Shown one piece after another: positions 25,615-34,580 of a stretch of 64,000 bases of DNA. Both the position numbers and the translations under genes were made by a program. The notes below the pieces were generated by a model. It was not told the DNA's origin. It did no database searches and saw only the letters and a list, made by a program, of their open reading frames with translations. How positions within the stretch are numbered: position 1 is the first letter of the stretch; each line of letters starts with the position of its first letter. This DNA comes from Candidatus Aenigmatarchaeota archaeon (lineage in GTDB: Archaea; Aenigmatarchaeota; Aenigmatarchaeia; CG10238-14): contig JAHLMM010000001.1 of NCBI GenBank assembly GCA_018920365.1, positions 68,449-132,448 of the forward strand, read 5' to 3'.

Positions 25615-26157
25615 ATGACGAGAAAACTTTCATGGATAAATCCAAAGGTTGAAGTAAGAAATTCTGGAATAAATGGCAGAGGGTTATTTGCAAAAGATAG
25701 AATAAATAAGGGTGAAATAATAACAGTTTCTGGAGGAAGAATTGTTGATGAGGAAGAATATAAAAAATTGAAAAACCAAAAAAAAGAATTTTTTATGACA
25801 TACTCCACACCAGTAGCGGATGGGTTCTATATTATTTCTGGGTTTAGTCATAAAAGCTTAGAGCCTGATGATTTTTACAATCATAGCTGCGCACCTAATT
25901 GTGGCTTGGGTGGTCATTTAGTAATAACTGCATTAAGAGATATAGAAAAAGATGAAGAATTAACTTTGGATTATGGAACTTTTGAAGACGATGAGGATTA
26001 TAAGTTAATCTGCAATTGCGGCAGCCCGGAGTGCAGAAAAATAATAACAGGTAAAGACTGGATGAAACCAGAGTTGCAGAAAAAATATAATGGATATTTT
26101 ATCTGGCATTTGCAACAAAAAATAAATTCCATGAACAATGGCCATGAAAAAGAATAG
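25615..26157 (+). CDS. SET-domain protein lysine methyltransferase
   Basis: The 180-residue protein is a complete minimal SET domain: VRNSGINGRGLFAKDRINKGE at the start, the cofactor motif NHSCAPNCG, ALRDIEKDEELTLDYG with the catalytic-region Tyr, and a post-SET CNCGSPEC that with an earlier Cys forms a zinc site. It transfers methyl groups from S-adenosylmethionine to lysine side chains; the archaeal target is unknown and could be a chromatin or ribosomal protein. Divergent from the HypC-like genes. Confidence 0.9.
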   Translation: MTRKLSWINPKVEVRNSGINGRGLFAKDRINKGEIITVSGGRIVDEEEYKKLKNQKKEFFMTYSTPVADGFYIISGFSHKSLEPDDFYNHSCAPNCGLGGHLVITALRDIEKDEELTLDYGTFEDDEDYKLICNCGSPECRKIITGKDWMKPELQKKYNGYFIWHLQQKINSMNNGHEKE

Positions 26158-26187
26158 ATTTTTATTGGTTTCAACAAAATATTATTC

Positions 26188-26391
26188 ATGCCTGTTAAAA
26201 AGGAATTGCTAGAAATTTTAGCATGCCCAAAATGCAAAGGAGATGTTGAGGAAAAAGAAATGTTTTTATTGTGTAAAAAATGCAAGTTGGCATTTCCAGT
26301 TATAGAAAATATACCTGACATGCTGTTAGATGATGCTTGGAAGATTAGCAAAGCTGAAAAGAATGAATACAAACACAATCTAAAACTTTAA
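26188..26391 (+). CDS. Trm112-like zinc-ribbon protein
   Basis: A 67-residue protein with MPVKKELLEILACPKCKGDV, a second CKKC pair (Cys13, 16, 29, 32) and the closing FPVIENIPDMLLDDA, the standard Trm112/UPF0434 shape. In archaea Trm112 activates several methyltransferases acting on tRNA and protein. It ends overlapping by four bases the opposite-strand taw1 gene, another tRNA-modification gene, and a COG2521-like methyltransferase is encoded at 44 kb. Confidence 0.85.
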   Translation: MPVKKELLEILACPKCKGDVEEKEMFLLCKKCKLAFPVIENIPDMLLDDAWKISKAEKNEYKHNLKL

Positions 26392-27419
26392 TAGTTTTCA
26401 ATGTCTTTCATATCTATGCTTATATTTTTCTTATAGATGATTTTATTTTGCTCCTCTATTTTTTTCAGGCTCCATTCCCATGTCTGCTGATCTCTAACCA
26501 TAATTATTACTCTGCTTACTTTGTCTATGGATTTGATGATATAGCCGGTATGTTTTGATATGGCATCTGCAAAATCTTTCAACTCATCAAGTGATGGCAT
26601 ATTTTCTTTCTTTAATCTGAATTTTGATTCGCCCAAATGTGAATATCCTTTTAATTCAACAAAATGCGGTTTTGCCATGTTTATTAACTTTGAATAGCCT
26701 TCGGGGTCTTTCATATTCAAGTCTTTGACCATTGTCATTCTGAAAACTGTCCTAGCATGCTTGAAATCTTTCATTAGTTTTAAGCTCTCATTAACTCTCT
26801 CCCATTCATCTGGTAAAAACGAATTTGTGACAACCTTGTAATCTTCTTTGTTTGTTGCATATACGCTTATGTAAATGTTTGTGGGTTCTGCATCTTTTTC
26901 TATCAGCTCTTTTAATCTATGAGGCATTGTTCCATTTGTTACAAGAAACGCTGTCATGCCTCTTGATTTTATTTCTTTTATCAAACCAACCATGTCAGGA
27001 TATAAAGTTGGTTCGCCGTCAAGGCTAATCGCTACATGCACAGGTTTTTTTGCTTCATTCCACAATTCTCTTTTTGTTTTTGGATTTCCGCCAAAACCTG
27101 ACAGCAATTCTATTTGTGCATCTATTATAGCGTCAACAATCTCTTTTGGTGAATCCCATTTGCTTTCTGTCTTGAATCTTTCAGGACCAAAAGTACGCCA
27201 GCAGAATTTGCATGAAAAAGGACAAAAGTCAAGCGTCGGTGTCATCTGCACGCATCTATGCGACCTTATGCCATAAACTGCTTTGTAGCAATTCCTGCCA
27301 CCTCTTAAAACAGATTTTGTCCATCTGCATATTTCAACTCCTGTATGCTTGTTGCTTCCGACTATTCTATAGCCTGCTTTTTTGTATTTCTTGAGCCTAT
27401 CTTCTGTGAACTTGGGCAT
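26388..27419 (-). CDS. taw1: 4-demethylwyosine synthase Taw1 (TYW1-like)
   Basis: A 343-residue radical SAM enzyme. The SAM cluster motif is DFCPFSCKFCWRTFG (Cys66, 70, 73), and the three cysteines of the second cluster are also in place (Cys31, 44, 56). CRWTKSVLRGGRNCYK and YGIRSHRCVQMTP are specific to Taw1. It builds the tricyclic base at position 37 of tRNA-Phe from N1-methylguanosine and pyruvate. Found in archaea and eukaryotes, so a useful domain marker. Confidence 0.95.
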   Translation of the reverse strand: MPKFTEDRLKKYKKAGYRIVGSNKHTGVEICRWTKSVLRGGRNCYKAVYGIRSHRCVQMTPTLDFCPFSCKFCWRTFGPERFKTESKWDSPKEIVDAIIDAQIELLSGFGGNPKTKRELWNEAKKPVHVAISLDGEPTLYPDMVGLIKEIKSRGMTAFLVTNGTMPHRLKELIEKDAEPTNIYISVYATNKEDYKVVTNSFLPDEWERVNESLKLMKDFKHARTVFRMTMVKDLNMKDPEGYSKLINMAKPHFVELKGYSHLGESKFRLKKENMPSLDELKDFADAISKHTGYIIKSIDKVSRVIIMVRDQQTWEWSLKKIEEQNKIIYKKNISIDMKDIENY

Positions 27420-27482
27420 GTTTTTTAATTTGAGTAAAGAAATTTAAAGCATTTTATTATTTATATCATAAATAGTATTTGT

Positions 27483-27630
27483 GCCAAGGTGGCAGAACCA
27501 GGTAATGCACCGGACTTGAGTCGTGTTCCGATGTGGAAGATGGCTTGACCCTGATTAATGATGTCAAGGAGGTGAACCGAAGGAAATCCGGCGGGCTTTG
27601 CCCTTCAGGGTTCAAATCCCTGCCTTGGCG
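27483..27630 (+). tRNA. tRNA-Ser (TGA) with an intron of about 65 nt
   Basis: GCCAAGG pairs with CCTTGGC and the discriminator is G, typical of tRNA-Ser. The anticodon stem CCGGA (27510-27514) pairs with TCCGG (27587-27591). The mature loop CTTGA(G/A)A carries anticodon TGA. A long variable arm GGGC-TTT-GCCC makes it class II. T arm CAGGGTTCAAATCCCTG. The anticodon loop is interrupted after position 37. No CCA encoded. It lies between the taw1 and symporter genes, both on the other strand. Confidence 0.92.
27521..27585 (+). other. tRNA-Ser intron in the anticodon loop (boundaries approximate)
   Basis: Removing about 65 nt restores a seven-base loop. The intron contains an internal hairpin, CTTGAC (27544-27549) with GTCAAG (27563-27568). 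I could not draw a perfect four-pair central helix for the splice motif, so the boundary may shift by a base or the motif may be relaxed. Confidence 0.75.
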
Positions 27631-27675
27631 TTTTGATAAAATAAAACTACTGTTGGTATAAAAATATGAAGAGAT

Positions 27676-28998
27676 CTAAGCAATAAACGCAGTCTTCAAC
27701 TCAATCAGCAATAAAATCAATAAACAAACAGGTGCGACAAATCTTACAATCAAAAGAAAAACGTCTCTTTCAACAAACTTGTCCAATTTTCTGCTTATTT
27801 TCTCAAGCTCTATGTCAACTTCTTGTAAGAAGCTTCTAGTATTCCAATTCCATGAAACAATCAATGATACAGCTATTGAGGATAATATCAATAAAAGGCC
27901 ACCAAAAATAAAATCAAACTTTTCAAGCAAACTTATTTCTTGCAGCATTATTCCGCTGTAATTCAAAGATATTATTGTTGATATTACAGCTAAAACAAAA
28001 AAATTAATCAATGATGATTTTTTCCTGCTAAAACCAAATTCTTCAATAAAAGTTGAAACAACAACCTCTTTCATTGATATTGCTGATGTCAAACCTGCTA
28101 TGAAAAGTAGCAAGAAAAACAATGGCTGTATGATTGATCCAAATTTTATTGTTGAAAATATTTTTGGCATTACTTCAAAAGCTAGCTTTGAACCAGAGCT
28201 TATTTCTTGTTGGTTTGAATACACAAAACCAAAAATAACCATTCCGTTCAACAAAGCAGTCATGACAACAGACAGTGCAATTATTATAGATGAAGATGGT
28301 ATATTTTCCTTTTTACTCAAATAGCTCCCATATGTTATCATTATTCCTGTGCCTAAAGATAACGAGAATAAAGCTTGACTTGCAGCAAACAAAAGTATTT
28401 TAGGATCTAACTGCTTTGAAAAGTCTATCTTAAAATAGTACCCGATACCTTCAATTCCTTTTGGAAATGTCAATATGAAAATAAACATGACAAGCAGTAT
28501 AGCAAAAAAGAGTGGCATGAATATTTTTGAAAACTTTTCAATCCCATTCTCTATACCTAAATAAACTATAACAGAAGTCATCAGTAACGAGAATACTGTA
28601 GAAATAGTTGGTATAACTGAATGGCTGTAAGAATTAAAATCTATTTTCATCACCAGAGATGACTGAACAAAGTAGCCGAAAACCCATCCAACGATCACAA
28701 TGTAATATGATAAAGTGAAAAAGTTGACTATTATTGGCAATAATCCAATCCATTTGAATTTTTTGTTCAAACTGGAAAAAACAGCAATAACAGATCCTCT
28801 GAATTTTCTACCGCTTGCAAATTCCAAAAACATTAAAGGCAAGCCTATTATTACTACTGCAATTATGTATGCTAACAAAAAGCTGCTGCCACCATATTGG
28901 TTGAATATATAGGGGAATCTCCATATGCTACCTAAACCAACAGCTGAACCAATAGATGCAAAAAGAAAACCTATTTTGCTTTTCCATTCTTCACGCAT
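27676..28998 (-). CDS. Sodium-dependent neurotransmitter-symporter-family (NSS) transporter
   Basis: A 440-residue membrane protein with about 11-12 helices. The first helix has the NSS signature KIGFLFASIGSAVGLGSIWRFPYIFNQYGG in two overlapping parts (sodium and substrate site), and YYIVIVGWVFGYF follows in helix 3. Family members take up amino acids with sodium, as in LeuT. This fits a fermenter with glutamate dehydrogenase and 2-oxoacid oxidoreductase encoded in the same window. Substrate not predictable. Confidence 0.9.
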   Translation of the reverse strand: MREEWKSKIGFLFASIGSAVGLGSIWRFPYIFNQYGGSSFLLAYIIAVVIIGLPLMFLEFASGRKFRGSVIAVFSSLNKKFKWIGLLPIIVNFFTLSYYIVIVGWVFGYFVQSSLVMKIDFNSYSHSVIPTISTVFSLLMTSVIVYLGIENGIEKFSKIFMPLFFAILLVMFIFILTFPKGIEGIGYYFKIDFSKQLDPKILLFAASQALFSLSLGTGIMITYGSYLSKKENIPSSSIIIALSVVMTALLNGMVIFGFVYSNQQEISSGSKLAFEVMPKIFSTIKFGSIIQPLFFLLLFIAGLTSAISMKEVVVSTFIEEFGFSRKKSSLINFFVLAVISTIISLNYSGIMLQEISLLEKFDFIFGGLLLILSSIAVSLIVSWNWNTRSFLQEVDIELEKISRKLDKFVERDVFLLIVRFVAPVCLLILLLIELKTAFIA

Positions 28999-29027
28999 TA
29001 AATAATATTAGCTGAATTTGCTATAAA

Positions 29028-29567
29028 TCATTTTTTCATTCCAACAAAACTTATCATCAATATAATGATGAAAGCAGTTAAAGCCATCAAAGGTATTGTG
29101 ACAAAATCAAAATATATGAAATAGTCAACTAGGCATGAAACTGAACCTATTTCACAAAAATTGGAATCATAATTTTGCAAAGACAATCTTGATATGTTAT
29201 GATAAGTTGAAATAGAAAGACCTAACAATGCTAGAGGAATTATATAAATAAAGGGTTTTTGTTTTTTCACTATTCCTGTTAATGCTATTATTGAGATGGG
29301 ATACATAAATATTCTCTGATACCAGCATAAATTGCATGGATCATATCCAGCTATTTCAGAGAAAAACAGACTACCTAGAGTCGCTACAGTAGAAATAATC
29401 AAAACAATTTTTACTGAGTTTTTCCATAAAAATGTTCTGAACTCTTCTATTTTTGTTATTTTGACTTTTTTTCTCAATATTGAGTAAAAAGAAAATAATA
29501 TTATGAATATTATGCTGGTCACAGTAAGCATGGAGAGCAAATAGTTTACATTATAAACCAAATCCAT
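29028..29567 (-). CDS. dsbB: DsbB-family disulfide bond formation protein
   Basis: A 179-residue protein with four to five helices. The first redox pair sits in CNLCWYQRIFMYP, the DsbB hallmark, and a second pair in the next loop reads FCEIGSVSC. DsbB reoxidises DsbA and passes electrons to quinone or another acceptor in the membrane. It is divergent from a DsbA-like gene, sharing the 91-base gap, so the two are likely regulated together. Confidence 0.9.
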   Translation of the reverse strand: MDLVYNVNYLLSMLTVTSIIFIILFSFYSILRKKVKITKIEEFRTFLWKNSVKIVLIISTVATLGSLFFSEIAGYDPCNLCWYQRIFMYPISIIALTGIVKKQKPFIYIIPLALLGLSISTYHNISRLSLQNYDSNFCEIGSVSCLVDYFIYFDFVTIPLMALTAFIIILMISFVGMKK

Positions 29568-29658
29568 GACAAGATTATAACAGAATAGGATTTAAATCTA
29601 TGTGAAAATCATAAGTTAGCATAAGTTTTTAATATTTGTCATTTTAATTTAATTTGAT

Positions 29659-30621
29659 ATGAAACACAAAGAAAAACATTCTGAGTCTAGAAAAGAAAGA
29701 AACTGGTGGATGTATTCTACTGTTTTGCTTTCTGTTGTAGTAATAGCACTAGTCGTAATATTTTTAAAGCCAACAAGCCCTCAGAGAGTTGGAAATATTG
29801 TTGTTTCTTATATAAATGAAAATCTTGTTCAAGATGCAGATAAAGCTACGCTGTCATCTGTTACTGAAGAGGCTGGAATGTATAAAGTTATAACAATTTA
29901 TAAGGGTCAAGAAATACCTGTTTATGCATCAAAAGATGGTAAGTTTTTATTCTTGTCTCAACCTCTAGACATGAGTCAAACATTGCCAAAGAATGAAGAT
30001 TCAACAACAGGAACTTTTGATGCGCCTGATAGCAATAAACCACAAGTAGACCTTTATGTAATGTCTTTCTGTCCATATGGTGTTCAAGCAGAAAATACAA
30101 TGAAGCCTGTGTTTGATTTATTGAAAAATAAAGCTGACTTTAATATATGGTTTATAGCTAATGTAGGTGGCGACACTGTTGATTCTATTCAATCACTTCA
30201 TGGAAAAACAGAAGCAATGGAAGATTTAAGACAAATATGTGTAATGAAGAATTATGATAAAACAACACTATGGAATTATATAATTGAAGTAAATGCAAAT
30301 TGCTACTCTTTGTATAGAGATGAAAAGGCTTTGGATACATGTTGGAGAAATGCAGCAAAGAAATTCAATATAAATGAAAAATTAATAGATGACTGCTCAA
30401 AGAGTAAAGAAGCTGTGGAAATAATGAAGCAACATGAAGCAAGAGTTAATCAGTTTGGTGTTAGAGGATCGCCAACATTAATAATAAATGGCGCCACTTA
30501 TAATGGTGCTAGAACACCTGATTCATTCAAACAAGCTATATGTTCAGGATTTGCAACCAAACCAACAGAATGTTCGCAAACCTTAGAAAGCAATACAGCA
30601 ACTGTTTCTGGATCATGCTAA
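29659..30621 (+). CDS. Membrane-anchored DsbA-like thioredoxin-fold protein
   Basis: A 320-residue protein: a basic head, a membrane helix (about 18-37), a small alpha/beta domain (about 45-105, VVSYINENLVQDADKATLSS), a polar linker, then a thioredoxin fold from about residue 130 with LYVMSFCPYGVQAENTMKPV and the cis-Pro loop RGSPTLIINGATYNGART. The active site is CPYG rather than CPxC, so one redox Cys is missing; other Cys (CVMK, CYSL, CWRN, CSKS, CSGF) might compensate. Divergent from dsbB. Function as thiol oxidase, isomerase or carrier is open. Confidence 0.82.
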   Translation: MKHKEKHSESRKERNWWMYSTVLLSVVVIALVVIFLKPTSPQRVGNIVVSYINENLVQDADKATLSSVTEEAGMYKVITIYKGQEIPVYASKDGKFLFLSQPLDMSQTLPKNEDSTTGTFDAPDSNKPQVDLYVMSFCPYGVQAENTMKPVFDLLKNKADFNIWFIANVGGDTVDSIQSLHGKTEAMEDLRQICVMKNYDKTTLWNYIIEVNANCYSLYRDEKALDTCWRNAAKKFNINEKLIDDCSKSKEAVEIMKQHEARVNQFGVRGSPTLIINGATYNGARTPDSFKQAICSGFATKPTECSQTLESNTATVSGSC

Positions 30622-30651
30622 TTATAAATATTTTTTTTGCTAAATTCTATT

Positions 30652-31065
30652 GTGATTTTGGAAGAAATTATAGCTTTTGGGCATGAAAAAGTTCTAGCAA
30701 AGCACAAGACAACTATTGAAATAACAAGAGAAAATTTTTTAACAAAAAATGGTGATTGTATAATAGCTGTAAACGCAAACAAATCTTGCTTTGATTTAAA
30801 TGAAAACCTAAAATCTGTGTTAAAATCTGGTGAAAAAATAATTTTTGAAATTGAAGTTAATGGTAAAAAAGACAAAATAACTGCTTTCGGATCTAATCAG
30901 CTAGATTTGTCAAATAAAACAAGTATTGTCATAAGAAAATCAAACTATATAGATGACAGGACAATTGCTATAAACGCTGACAAAGCTGCTTGCAACATAA
31001 GAAGGGATATAATAGAAGAGCTAAAAAATCCAAAAGCTAAACTAATATTAAGAGTGATCAAATGA
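30652..31065 (+). CDS. DUF371-type archaeal protein
   Basis: A 137-residue protein matching the archaeal DUF371 pattern: EEIIAFGHEKVLAKHKTTIE, then ENFLTKNGDCIIAVNANKSC, and a repeat of the theme in DRTIAINADKAACNIRRDII. The family is widespread in archaea with no assigned role. The frame is open from a TTG at 30637; the GTG at 30652 fits the family N-terminus better. It overlaps the PAP2 gene by four bases. Confidence 0.8.
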   Translation: MILEEIIAFGHEKVLAKHKTTIEITRENFLTKNGDCIIAVNANKSCFDLNENLKSVLKSGEKIIFEIEVNGKKDKITAFGSNQLDLSNKTSIVIRKSNYIDDRTIAINADKAACNIRRDIIEELKNPKAKLILRVIK

Positions 31066-31457
31066 ATAGAAAATGGAAAAGAATGTATTTTCAGCTTTTC
31101 TTAACTCTTGTCATGACATTTTTAGCAAGTTATTATATCGGAGAAATTTTAAAGGATCTGACAAAAATACCTAGACCTTGTGTTGGTTTATTGGGTTGCC
31201 CAGAAGGATATTCTTTTCCAAGCAAACATGCATTAATAGCATTTGCATTAACAACAGCATTTTTCCTTGAAACAAAAAACAAGATATTATCTTCATTGTT
31301 TGCTGTATCTTCTATTTTCATATCTGCTCTAAGAGTGGTGACATTTGTGCATACACCGACAGATGTAATTGCTGGCGCAATAATTGGAATAGTAATAGGT
31401 TTTATAGTTCAAAGATTTTACTTATTTTTAAGATTCTATTATACAGAATCAAAATAA
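31062..31457 (+). CDS. PAP2-family membrane phosphatase
   Basis: A small (131-residue) PAP2 enzyme with three motifs in order: KIPRPC (Lys...Arg-Pro), YSFPSKHALIA in place of PSGH, and SALRVVTFVHTPTDVIAG (Arg, His, Asp). These residues form the phosphatase site at the outer membrane face. Likely substrate is a lipid pyrophosphate or phosphate. Translationally coupled to the DUF371-type gene. Confidence 0.85.
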   Translation: MNRKWKRMYFQLFLTLVMTFLASYYIGEILKDLTKIPRPCVGLLGCPEGYSFPSKHALIAFALTTAFFLETKNKILSSLFAVSSIFISALRVVTFVHTPTDVIAGAIIGIVIGFIVQRFYLFLRFYYTESK

Positions 31458-31571
31458 AAAAGACAAAATTTTGTTTCTTGTTTTTGTAGAACCGCATATC
31501 AAGCAGACATCTGTTATTTTTATGTTGTTTTCAAATTCATAATATATATATCCACCACATTCGCATCTCAT
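31449..31571 (-). CDS. 40-residue zinc-ribbon microprotein
   Basis: On the minus strand an ATG at 31571, preceded by GGGGGTGGCG, opens a 40-codon gene: MRCECGGYIYYEFE, then CLICGSTKTRNK. CxC and CxxC form a four-cysteine zinc knuckle spaced by 18 residues. It overlaps the end of the PAP2 gene by nine bases. The strong ribosome site and ordered Cys pairs argue for a real gene. Role unknown. Confidence 0.6.
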   Translation of the reverse strand: MRCECGGYIYYEFENNIKITDVCLICGSTKTRNKILSFLF

Positions 31572-31743
31572 CGCCACCCCCAAATGTTTTTTTGTTTATT
31601 GTTAATAAACCAATTTCCATAGAATTATAGAAGTTTTATATAACAATATTTGAAAAAAATATTTTTTTAGTTATATTTAATTTGATATAAAAATTACACA
31701 ATCCAAAAGTAACAAATTTAATTCTTCAAATAAAATCAATTTT

Positions 31744-33888
31744 ATGAAAAAGGATGAAATTGTCAGAAAAACGCTTGAATTGTTTGGATTTCAACAATTA
31801 AATCATGTTCAAAAACTAGCTGTTGATAGAGGATTATTAGATGAGAAAAGTATGATCATTGCTTCGCCAACTGCAAGCGGAAAGACACTATGTGCATTTA
31901 TGTCAGGTTTGAATTGTGCAAGCAAAAACAAAAAAATGATTTATTTATGCCCACTTGTTGCACTTGCTCAAGAACATTACAATAGCTTCAAAGAAAGAGC
32001 TGGAAAGGTTGGAATTAAAGTTGCATTGAGCATAGGTGATTTAGATAGTAGCGACCCTTGGTTAAAAGATTATGATTGGATTATTTGCAGCAATGAAAAA
32101 GCTGATAGTTTGATAAGACATGGCACAGAATGGATAAATGATATTGGTTTAATAGTTGTAGATGAAATACACATGTTGACTGATCACTCAAGGGGTCCTA
32201 CACTTGAAGTTTTACTGACAAGATTAAAAAAAATAATTCCGCATGCGCAAATTCTCGGGTTAAGTGCTACAATTAGTAATGTAAGGGAATTGGCTGATTG
32301 GCTGAATGCTGAAAAGATTGAAAGTGACTGGAGGCCTGTAAAACTTTATGAAGGTGTTTCTTTTGATCACAAAATTGAATTTTTTGGCAATAAAAAGTAT
32401 GATCTCAACAAAAAATTGTGGCATGAATTGTCAATAGTAACAAACAGTTTAGAGATGGGCAAGCAAGTTCTATTTTTTGTCGCATCTAGAAGAAATGCAG
32501 AATCTTTAGCAGAGAAATTATCAGATGACATAAAAAATTTTTTGAATGGTGTTGATATTGCTGGTTTGAAGAAAATTTCAGAAAATGTATTAAATGTTTT
32601 GGATATACCAACAAAACAATGCAAAAAGCTTGCTAAATGCATTGAAAATGGTGTTGCTTTTCATCATGCCGGTTTACTTGGAAAACAAAAAAGTATTATA
32701 GAAGAAAATTTCAGAAAAGGTTTGATCAAAGTTATAGTTGCAACGCCAACACTTGCGCAAGGAGTAAACACACCTAGTCATAGAGTGATAATAAGGGATG
32801 TAAAAAGATTTTATGCTGGAATAGGTGCGAGATATATACCGATTTTTGAATATAAGCAAATGGCTGGACGAGCAGGCAGACCTGATTTTAATTCTGAGGG
32901 CGAAGCAATATTGATTGCTAAAAATGAAGACGAAGCTTTTGAATTGGTTGAAAGATATATAAATGGTGAATCAGAAGAAATACAATCAAAACTTGCGTTG
33001 GAACCTGTGTTAAGAATGCATGTTATGGCATTGATTTCTTCTGGTTTTGCCAAAACTATTGATGAACTGTATGATTTTTTCAGAAAAACATTTTATGCTT
33101 ATCAGTATGGCGACATTAGTGGTTTGGATATAAGAATTGAAAGGATTCTTGACAAGTTAATAGAATTTGGTTTTGTTGTAAGAATAAATGAAAAATTAAA
33201 TGCAACAAAAATTGGAAAAAGAGTTTCAGAACTTTACATTGATCCGTTAACTGGGTATTTGTTTGTAGAGGGTTTGAAAAAAGCCGAAAAAGCAAATAAC
33301 TTTAGTTATTTACATCTTATCAATAGCTCTTTGGAAATGAAGCCTCTCCTTAATGTAAGTGGAAAAGATATAAAAGAAGTTGAAGAAAAATTGGTTCAAA
33401 ATGAAAATAATTTTTTAGTTGATATACCAAAAGAATGGGAAGATGATTATGAAGAATTTATGGAATCCATTAAAACTTCTCTTGTTATTGAAGATTGGAT
33501 AGATGAAAAGAGTGAAGATGATATTTTAAACAAAAGAGGTGTGACGCCGGGAGAATTGAGAACTAGATTGACAAATGCCGAATGGCTTTTGTATTCATTG
33601 GGTGAATTGGCTTTGCTTTTGGGTTATAAAGAGATAATTAAAGATTTGAGAAAACTTAGAATAAGGGTTAAAAATGGTGTAAAAGAAGAGTTATTGCCGC
33701 TTGTTAAATTGCAAGGAATCGGTAGGGTAAGGGCGAGAAAGCTATATTCACATAATTTAAAATCGTTGAATGATCTAAGAGATGTTGATTTTAATGTGTT
33801 AAGCAAGATTATAGGAAATTCTCTTGCAATCAGTATTAAAAAACAATTGGGTGAAGATTACCAAAAGCTGAATTTTGAATTAAAATGA
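31744..33888 (+). CDS. hel308: Ski2-like DNA helicase Hel308
   Basis: A 714-residue superfamily 2 helicase: Walker A ASPTASGKT (residues 40-48), DEIH box in VVDEIHMLTD, motif III GLSATISN, motif IV-VI region with GVAFHHAGLLGKQK, VATPTLAQGVNTP and QMAGRAGRPDF, and a C-terminal helix-hairpin-helix (LQGIGRVRARKLYSHNLKSL). This is the Hel308/Hjm order: two RecA domains, winged helix, ratchet and a lock domain. It unwinds stalled-fork substrates. The upstream 170 bases are A+T-rich and hold its promoter. Confidence 0.92.
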   Translation: MKKDEIVRKTLELFGFQQLNHVQKLAVDRGLLDEKSMIIASPTASGKTLCAFMSGLNCASKNKKMIYLCPLVALAQEHYNSFKERAGKVGIKVALSIGDLDSSDPWLKDYDWIICSNEKADSLIRHGTEWINDIGLIVVDEIHMLTDHSRGPTLEVLLTRLKKIIPHAQILGLSATISNVRELADWLNAEKIESDWRPVKLYEGVSFDHKIEFFGNKKYDLNKKLWHELSIVTNSLEMGKQVLFFVASRRNAESLAEKLSDDIKNFLNGVDIAGLKKISENVLNVLDIPTKQCKKLAKCIENGVAFHHAGLLGKQKSIIEENFRKGLIKVIVATPTLAQGVNTPSHRVIIRDVKRFYAGIGARYIPIFEYKQMAGRAGRPDFNSEGEAILIAKNEDEAFELVERYINGESEEIQSKLALEPVLRMHVMALISSGFAKTIDELYDFFRKTFYAYQYGDISGLDIRIERILDKLIEFGFVVRINEKLNATKIGKRVSELYIDPLTGYLFVEGLKKAEKANNFSYLHLINSSLEMKPLLNVSGKDIKEVEEKLVQNENNFLVDIPKEWEDDYEEFMESIKTSLVIEDWIDEKSEDDILNKRGVTPGELRTRLTNAEWLLYSLGELALLLGYKEIIKDLRKLRIRVKNGVKEELLPLVKLQGIGRVRARKLYSHNLKSLNDLRDVDFNVLSKIIGNSLAISIKKQLGEDYQKLNFELK

Positions 33889-33889
33889 T

Positions 33890-34555
33890 TTAAAATTCAT
33901 AACCTCTTGCATTAAAGAAATCTTGAGTTTTTTGAATAAGATTATTATATTTCTCTAAAACAAAACTTTGAATCTGGTAGCTTGGTGGTTGAAGTGTTAC
34001 TTTGTATGCACCCATTAATCTATTTAATTTTGGATTACTTTTTCCGTTGCTTGCATCTAAAAGCATTGCATAAATTCCGTAAAGTCTTTTCACAAACACG
34101 CTTCCATTAATTCTTTCAGAAGCCAACATTTCCATTGAAACCAAAAATTCACAAAGTGCTAAATTTGCAGCCAAACAAAAGCCAGCATCTTTTGATCTAA
34201 AACCTAAAAATAAAAGTGGATCAGTATATTGTTTTTGTGGACGGTTACGTGGATATAATGCATTTATAAAATCATCTGCTGCAGATAAAGTCGATTTTTC
34301 TGGAATAACAGAAACGCCGTAAGCGCCTTCTATACTAAAATTATTTACAACCTGAACTCGAGGGTGTATAGGTGGGATTGATCCAGGTGATTTATATCCT
34401 AACATCGGTCCCAAACTAATATTTAGTATAGCAAGAAAATTTCCTATTACTGAATTTACATCTTCTACTAAGTTTGCAGGCTTTGGATCTTTGGATAAAC
34501 TTCTTTCAGGATAAATTTGAATTGTTCGATTTGGTTCCGTAGTTAATTCATTCAT
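33890..34555 (-). CDS. Soluble protein of unknown function
   Basis: A 221-residue protein (MNELTTEPNRTIQIYPERSL...), Pro- and Leu-rich, with no signal peptide or membrane helix and no motif I know. ATGs at 34567 and 34555 are both possible. I prefer 34555 because the A+T element AAAAGAATAAAAAG lies exactly 21 bases before it, the same spacing as at the next gene. It ends two bases from hel308 on the other strand. Confidence 0.6.
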   Translation of the reverse strand: MNELTTEPNRTIQIYPERSLSKDPKPANLVEDVNSVIGNFLAILNISLGPMLGYKSPGSIPPIHPRVQVVNNFSIEGAYGVSVIPEKSTLSAADDFINALYPRNRPQKQYTDPLLFLGFRSKDAGFCLAANLALCEFLVSMEMLASERINGSVFVKRLYGIYAMLLDASNGKSNPKLNRLMGAYKVTLQPPSYQIQSFVLEKYNNLIQKTQDFFNARGYEF

Positions 34556-34580
34556 TATAAAAATCATACAACAAAGCTTT

